Source: Myxococcaceae bacterium
GTDB taxonomy: Bacteria; Myxococcota; Myxococcia; Myxococcales; Myxococcaceae
Assembly (NCBI GenBank): GCA_016793095.1
Contig: JAEUJQ010000035.1
Location: forward strand, 1-64,000
Length of the DNA stretch: 64,000 bases
Reading direction: 5' to 3'
The notes beneath the pieces were generated by a model. That model was not told where the DNA came from. It was given only the letters and a program-made list of their open reading frames with translations, and made no database searches. Of the stretch, positions 59,341 to 64,000 are shown in pieces (position 1 is the first letter of the stretch; every line of letters begins with the position of its first letter). The position numbers and the translations under genes were made by a program.

Positions 59341-61106
59341 GCGATGCGCTGATCTCGCTCGCGGCGCTGGAGGTCGCTTGCGACGAGGGCGTGGTCGCCC
59401 ACCTCGCTCGCCTCGACGAGGCGTTGGTGAAGGCGAACGGCGCCGAGCGTGTCGTGCTGGCCCGGGTCCGGGAGGCGCTCGGCATTCACCTCGCGCTGCT
59501 GCAGGAGCGCCCGGACGCGCTGTGGCCGGCGCTCTACGCCCACTGCGCCTTCGTCGACTCACCCCGCGCCCGCGCCTTCGCCACGTCGGCGCCGGGCCCC
59601 GACATGCCCGTCTTCGCGCAGGTGGGACGGTGGCTCGACGAGCGGCGCGCGCTGCACCCCGGAACGCCCTGGCTCAAGGCGCTCACCCCGACGACGCCGT
59701 GGGGCGGAGCGCTGCTCGCCGAGCTGCGGGGCCTGACCGAGCCCCGCGTCGTCTCGATGAATGACGACGAGGTCGTGATCGAATCGAAGGGCCAGCACCT
59801 GGCCTGGCGCTGGACGACCGGCGCCCTGCGGCCGAGCGCCCCTCCGCCGAAGCCTCCAACCCCCGCCCTGCGCCATGACGCAGGGCTCGCGCTCGACCGG
59901 GGCGACGGGCGGATCACCTGGCTCGTCGACGCGGCCTTCCGGGTCTCGAGCGTCACCACCAGCGCAGACGGGCGGGTCATCGCGTGCCTCGCGTCGGAGT
60001 TCGAGGACACCATCGCGTTCGCGTTCGACGTCGCCACCACCCGGCAGCTCGCGTCGATCGAGTGCGACGACTACGCGCGGCTGGGCCTGTCGTCGGACGG
60101 CCGGTGGCTGGCGGTCCGCGCCCGCGACGAGCTCACGCGCGTGGAAGCGCTCGACGGGCAGAGCTCATCAGGCGCGCCCAGCCCCTTCCCGGGGTCGATC
60201 GCCGTCAGCCCGAGGGGGTTGCTCGCGCAGGTCGAGCTCGACGTGGTGCGGGTGCGGCGGCCGCTGCCCATGCCGGTGGGCGCTCTGCCTGGCCGGGGCC
60301 TCGGCACCAGCTTCTCGCGCGACGGCAGCGCCTTGCTGCTCGGGCCATGGGTGCTCGACGGCCTCACCGGGGACTTGAAGGCGCGGCACCCGTACCGCAC
60401 CGGCAACTGGCTCGAGGGAGGGCCCGCGCCCTTCGGCGTGCGCCTGACGCCGGAACGCCTGTGCGCCTCGCTGGGCTTCTCGGTCGAGATCCTCGAGCTC
60501 GCGACGGGGCGTCCGCGGAGACTGCAGGGCGTGACCGCGCTGCATCGGAACCGCGTGGCCTGGTCGGGTGACGGGCGGGTGTTCGGCATCTGCGGGCTCG
60601 GGGACGACACGGTGACGCTCCACCTTCCGAGCGGCGTGCGGACCGTGACGGCGTCGGGGCCGCTCGAGGCGATCGCCCTCGACGAGACGGGCTCCCAGCT
60701 CGCCCTGCTCCACGCCGATGGCACGCTCGAGCTGCAGGCCGGCGGCACCAGGCTGCGCGCGGTTCCCGGCGCGACGGGCGTCTGCTTCCTCGCGAACGAT
60801 CGCGCGCTCGCCGTCGGCGGCCGCTCGTCCACCGCGGTCATCGGGCTCGATGGCGTCGAGCGGTGGAGCAACGCCGAGCCCTTCACCCCCACCGACGTCG
60901 ACGCCTCACGCCTCGAGTGGCAGAGCGGCCTGCGCTCCCCGTCGCTCGCCGAGCGGCTGGTGCTGTCGCCCACCCGGGGCCTGCTCGACGCGTCGCTTGA
61001 CGGCGCTCAGGCGGTCTTCCCGTCGGGCGCACGGGGCTGGGTGCCGTCCCCGGTCTCGTCGCTGCTCGCCTCGGATCGGCTGGCCCTCTGGTGGGAACGA
61101 AGCTGA
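59337..61106 (+). CDS. Beta-propeller partner of the LanB-like enzyme
   Basis: 589 residues, no signal peptide. Residues ~1-175 are helical and unrecognised (ALISLAALEVACDEGVVAHL). Residues ~190-589 form a WD40/TolB-like propeller with repeated blades (SSVTTSADGRVIACLASEFE, ARLGLSSDGRWLAVRARDEL, GTSFSRDGSALLLG, VAWSGDGRVFGICG). It starts at GTG 59337, overlapping the LanB-like stop by four bases, so the two proteins are probably made in fixed ratio and may interact. The propeller could hold the substrate peptide or the enzyme. No peptidase or kinase motif is visible. Confidence 0.7.
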   Translation: MSDALISLAALEVACDEGVVAHLARLDEALVKANGAERVVLARVREALGIHLALLQERPDALWPALYAHCAFVDSPRARAFATSAPGPDMPVFAQVGRWLDERRALHPGTPWLKALTPTTPWGGALLAELRGLTEPRVVSMNDDEVVIESKGQHLAWRWTTGALRPSAPPPKPPTPALRHDAGLALDRGDGRITWLVDAAFRVSSVTTSADGRVIACLASEFEDTIAFAFDVATTRQLASIECDDYARLGLSSDGRWLAVRARDELTRVEALDGQSSSGAPSPFPGSIAVSPRGLLAQVELDVVRVRRPLPMPVGALPGRGLGTSFSRDGSALLLGPWVLDGLTGDLKARHPYRTGNWLEGGPAPFGVRLTPERLCASLGFSVEILELATGRPRRLQGVTALHRNRVAWSGDGRVFGICGLGDDTVTLHLPSGVRTVTASGPLEAIALDETGSQLALLHADGTLELQAGGTRLRAVPGATGVCFLANDRALAVGGRSSTAVIGLDGVERWSNAEPFTPTDVDASRLEWQSGLRSPSLAERLVLSPTRGLLDASLDGAQAVFPSGARGWVPSPVSSLLASDRLALWWERS

Positions 61107-61165
61107 CGGAAAAACCGTTCGACCGTGTTGCGAACAGGCACCGACCCGGCCTAGGGACACGCGCG

Positions 61166-62221
61166 ATGACGACGACGACGATCCAGGTGACCGACCCGAC
61201 AGCGGCTCCGACGTACGCCCCCTCGGCCTTTCAGCGCTTCATCGAGTCGCTGCTCTTCGATCCGCGTGACGCCGTGTTCGTGCGCCTGTGGCTGCGCTCG
61301 ATCCTGCTCGTCGCGCCCGTCATCGGGCTCATGTACTGGCGCTTCTCGTGGTGGCTGGCGCCGGTGGTGTTCGCGTTCCAGGTCGCGTGGATGGCGCCGC
61401 CCGTCATCCTCATGCTGCACAACACGATGCACCGGCCGTTCTTCAAGCAGTGGCGCTTCATGAACCGCGTGGTGCCGTACACCATGAGCGCGCTCTTCGG
61501 CATTCCGACCGGGTACATGGAGCACCACGTCGGCATGCATCACCAGGAGAACAACCTGCGCGCCGATCTGTCCTCGACGATGCGCTACCAGCGCGACAGC
61601 TTCTTGCACTGGCTCATCTACGTCGCGCGCTTCCTGTTCCTGTCCGAGTTCGAGCTGCCCGTGTACCTCGTCAAGCGGGGCCGCGCGCCGTTCGCCATTC
61701 GCGCCATCTCGACCGATCTCGTGCACCTGCTGACGATGCTCGCGCTGTGCTTCGTGCACTGGCAGGCCACGCTCGTGTGCTTCATCATCCCCTACTACAC
61801 GGTGCGGCTCGCGATGATGGCGGGCAACTGGGGTCAGCACGCGTTCCTCGACCCGACCCGTCCAGGTGACAGCTACGTCAACAGCATCACGTGCATCAAT
61901 GCCGCGTACAACGCGCGCTGCTTCAACGACGGGTACCACATCGGCCACCACGTGAAGCAGAACCGCCACTGGACCGAGCTGCCCCAGGACTTCCTCGACA
62001 ACCTCGAGCGGTACCGGAAGGAAGGCTGCGTGGTGTTCCACGGCGTCGACTTCTTCATGGTGTCGGTGCTGCTGTGGACGAAGCAGTACAAGTTCCTGGC
62101 GAAGCGCTTCGTGCGCATGCCCGGCGACACCCGCACCGACGACGAGATCGTCGACTTCCTCAAGTCCCGCACCCGCGCCATCCCGGACGACGTCCCCGAG
62201 GGCGCGGTGATGAATGCCTGA
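61166..62221 (+). CDS. Membrane fatty acid desaturase (third in window)
   Basis: 351 residues with three histidine boxes: HNTMH near residue 89, HHVGMHH near 123 and HIGHH near 265. Hydrophobic helices lie near ~45-85 (SILLVAPVIGLMYW) and ~190-235. It is distinct from the divergent pair near 13 kb, with a different first box and extra residues before box two. It follows the propeller gene after 59 bases and overlaps the barstar-family gene by eight bases. Substrate unknown; a role in modifying an acyl chain attached to a peptide is possible but speculative. Confidence 0.88.
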   Translation: MTTTTIQVTDPTAAPTYAPSAFQRFIESLLFDPRDAVFVRLWLRSILLVAPVIGLMYWRFSWWLAPVVFAFQVAWMAPPVILMLHNTMHRPFFKQWRFMNRVVPYTMSALFGIPTGYMEHHVGMHHQENNLRADLSSTMRYQRDSFLHWLIYVARFLFLSEFELPVYLVKRGRAPFAIRAISTDLVHLLTMLALCFVHWQATLVCFIIPYYTVRLAMMAGNWGQHAFLDPTRPGDSYVNSITCINAAYNARCFNDGYHIGHHVKQNRHWTELPQDFLDNLERYRKEGCVVFHGVDFFMVSVLLWTKQYKFLAKRFVRMPGDTRTDDEIVDFLKSRTRAIPDDVPEGAVMNA

Positions 62222-62603
62222 CGTCTTCGTGCTCGACGGAGCCCGCTTCGACGGCCTCGAGAGCTTCTGGGACGAGCTCGAGCGGGTGCTGCTGCCGGGC
62301 GTGCGCTGGGGGCGGAACCTCGACGCGCTCGACGACGTGCTGCGCGGCGGCTTCGGCACGCCCCCCGAGGGCTTCACGGTGCGCTGGGTCAACGCGGCGC
62401 GCTCGAAGCAGACGCTCGGCCGCGACGAGACGGTGCGGTGGCTCGAAGAGAGGCTCGGGGTCGTGCACCCGTCGAACCGCGCCGAGCTGGCGCGGCGGCT
62501 GGAGCACGCGCGGCATGGCCGGGGCGAGACGCTGTTCGACTCGCTCGTCGATATCCTCAGCGGGCACGAGGCGGAGGGTGTGCGCCTCGAGCTGATCGAC
62601 TGA
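62214..62603 (+). CDS. Barstar-family protein
   Basis: 129 residues. The core pattern of barstar, an inhibitor of barnase-type ribonucleases, is visible: SFWDELERVLLPG, GRNLDALDDVLRGGFG near residue 38 and GFTVRWVNAARS near 60. Barstar proper has about 90 residues, so there is a ~40-residue C-terminal extension (GETLFDSLVDILSGHEAEGV). No barnase-like gene adjoins it, so it may inhibit a distant nuclease or serve another binding role. ATG 62214 overlaps the desaturase end by eight bases. Confidence 0.8.
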   Translation: MPDVFVLDGARFDGLESFWDELERVLLPGVRWGRNLDALDDVLRGGFGTPPEGFTVRWVNAARSKQTLGRDETVRWLEERLGVVHPSNRAELARRLEHARHGRGETLFDSLVDILSGHEAEGVRLELID

Positions 62604-62729
62604 GCCGCGGCGGCGACTTCCTCACGTTCAGGGCGCAGCGGCGGGCGAGGTGGCCAGCGCGCGAGGAGGACTCGTGCTCCGCGCTCGCTGCGGTCACCTG
62701 CGCAGCGCGTCGGTGACGGTCGCTGACGG

Positions 62730-63689
62730 TCAGCGCTCGGCGCGCGCAGCCTTGAGCGCGGGCCCCATCTCACGAAGTCGATCGCTCGCCTGCACCAGCG
62801 TCTCGATGAGCGCCTTCTGCACGTGGAGCCGGTTCTCGGCCTCGTCCCACACCGCGCTCTGCGGGCCGTCGATGACGTCGGCGGCCACCTCTTCGCCACG
62901 GTGCGCGGGCAGGCAGTGCAGGAAGAGGGCGTCGCGGTTCGCGAGCTTCATCAACGCGCCATCGACCTGGTAGCCGGCGAGGTCGGCGAGGCGCTTCTTC
63001 GACTCGGCCTCCTGCCCCATCGAGGTCCACACGTCGGTGATGATGACGTCGGCGCCCTTCGCGGCCTCCTTCGGGTCCGCCAGGAGGTGCACGTGGCCCG
63101 GCGAGCGCGCGAGCACGTCGTCGGCGGGGTGGTAGCCCTTCGGCGAGGCGAGCCTGAGCTGGTAGCCGAACAGCTTCGCACCCTCGGTGAAGCTCCGGCC
63201 CATGTTGCTGGCGGTGTCACCGATGAAGGCCAGCGTCTTACCTGCGACGGTCCCCAGGCGCTCCTCGACGGTGAAGAGGTCGGTGAGGATCTGCACCGGG
63301 TGCCCGCCGTCGGTGAGGCCGTTGATGACCGGCGCGTCGCAGTGCTTCGCGAACTCGGCGAGGCGCTCGTCTCCGAAGGTGCGCATCATCACCACGTCGC
63401 AGTAACGACCGGTGACGCGCGCGGTGTCGGCGAGCGGCTCGCCGCGCGACATCTGACTGTTCGTCGCCGAGAGATCGACCGCGTGCCCGCCCAGCTGGGC
63501 CATGGCGGCCTCGAAGGACAGCCGGGTGCGCGTCGACGCCTTCTCGAAGATCATGATCAGCGTGCGGCCAGCCATGGTGTTCACCACCCGGCGCTGCCTG
63601 CGGGCATCCTTGAGGGTGCGCGCGCGGTGGAACAGGGCCTTGTGCTCGTCGCTGGAGAGGTCGAACAGGTTGAGGAAGTCGCGCTTCAT
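62730..63689 (-). CDS. argF: Ornithine carbamoyltransferase
   Basis: Makes citrulline from ornithine and carbamoyl phosphate in arginine synthesis. 319 residues. The carbamoyl-phosphate motif is FEKASTRTRLSFE near residue 50; VMMRTF and GGHPVQILTD follow near 100 and 135, the ornithine-side motif is DVWTSMGQEAE near 223, and the catalytic HCLPAHRGEEV is near 264. Acetylornithine carbamoyltransferase is less likely given DVWTSMGQ. ATG 63689 starts the gene; carB, in the same pathway, lies about 6 kb away on the same strand but with oppositely oriented genes between. Confidence 0.94.
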   Translation of the reverse strand: MKRDFLNLFDLSSDEHKALFHRARTLKDARRQRRVVNTMAGRTLIMIFEKASTRTRLSFEAAMAQLGGHAVDLSATNSQMSRGEPLADTARVTGRYCDVVMMRTFGDERLAEFAKHCDAPVINGLTDGGHPVQILTDLFTVEERLGTVAGKTLAFIGDTASNMGRSFTEGAKLFGYQLRLASPKGYHPADDVLARSPGHVHLLADPKEAAKGADVIITDVWTSMGQEAESKKRLADLAGYQVDGALMKLANRDALFLHCLPAHRGEEVAADVIDGPQSAVWDEAENRLHVQKALIETLVQASDRLREMGPALKAARAER

Positions 63690-63803
63690 CGGAGCCTCGC
63701 GGGTGAGGCCCGCCCTATAGCGGACGTCGGCGTGAAATGCGTGCGCGGCGGCGTCCTGGCCTGCGGGCGCTCGCGGAGGTGGGAGGCGAGGTCGGCCTGC
63801 GCT

Positions 63804-64000
63804 TCATCGCGTGAGGCGCCGCTTCGCGTCCTCGAGGCCCGTGCGCACCAGCTCGTCGAAGCGGAGCTGCAGATCGACCTCGACCGAGCCCCTGCGCCCC
63901 ACGACGGTCTCGGGAAGCTGCAGCCCGACGGCGACGCGGCAGACGGCCCGCGCCTTCGAGAGCTCGACGAGCGCCACCTGCCCCTCCACCGTGCCGCCGA
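63804..64000 (-). CDS. C-terminal part of a truncated unknown gene
   Basis: A leftward open frame enters from the right edge and stops at TGA 63804. The visible ~64 residues (VEGQVALVELSKARAVCRVA, GSVEVDLQLRFDELVRTGLE) are coding-like and probably alpha/beta. The start lies outside the window, and the family cannot be recognised from this part. Confidence 0.6.
   Translation of the reverse strand, partial: GGTVEGQVALVELSKARAVCRVAVGLQLPETVVGRRGSVEVDLQLRFDELVRTGLEDAKRRLTR

Overview
The window is about 69% G+C by eye, densely packed and without RNA genes, and its gene content points to the chromosome of a myxobacterium (Myxococcota). The indicators are two Hanks-type Ser/Thr kinases with C-terminal sensory tails, PEGA, DUF4388 and FHA-GGDEF proteins, DUF4398 lipoproteins (one with thrombospondin type-3 repeats and OmpA), very large repeat-built lipoproteins, GTG/TTG starts and many 4-base ATGA/GTGA gene overlaps. 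The species cannot be named from sequence alone.

Layout. 1-5.6 kb: tail of a truncated gene, a direct-repeat patch, FHA-GGDEF cyclase, asparaginase, exported DsbA-like protein, DUF4388 protein and TruD. 5.6-11.9 kb: a GAF protein, then a five-gene unit in which a NitT/TauT-type ABC permease and ATPase are served by a substrate-binding protein fused to a peptidoglycan-binding OmpA domain, flanked by two coiled-coil proteins. 12-14.7 kb: two divergent membrane fatty acid desaturases and a membrane partner. 14.9-22.1 kb: envelope and signalling genes (DUF4398 lipoproteins, PEGA protein, PEGA-tailed kinase, OmpA protein). 22.1-27.4 kb: a leftward run skp-lpxD-fabZ-lpxA-lpxI for lipid A synthesis, continuing into a small frameshifted gene and two unknown genes. 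27.7-31 kb: S9 peptidase, two overlapping tiny genes and RNase Z. 31.1-36.5 kb: a second kinase run together with pabA, pabB, a pabC-like gene and homocysteine methyltransferase. 36.5-39.4 kb: secA. 39.6-53.4 kb: an accessory-looking stretch with a 1034-aa ASH-repeat lipoprotein, a 1143-aa Cys-rich/FG-GAP lipoprotein, an rRNA-methyltransferase-like protein, an AraC regulator, a GNAT acetyltransferase with a decayed copy beside it, and PDZ and barrel-like proteins. 53.4-64 kb: carB, then the most unusual unit, a LanB-like (lantibiotic dehydratase N-terminal family) enzyme translationally coupled to a beta-propeller protein and followed by a third desaturase and a barstar-family protein; argF and a truncated gene close the window.

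The best candidates for something undescribed are (i) the LanB-like/propeller/desaturase/barstar unit at 56740-62603, which has no visible cyclase or precursor peptide, and (ii) the ABC transporter with the solute-binding/OmpA fusion at 6917-11887. Several small lesions are also visible: a one-base frameshift in a G6 run (23531-23536), a stop codon near the start of a short gene (43351-43353), and a degraded GNAT duplicate (50206-50400).
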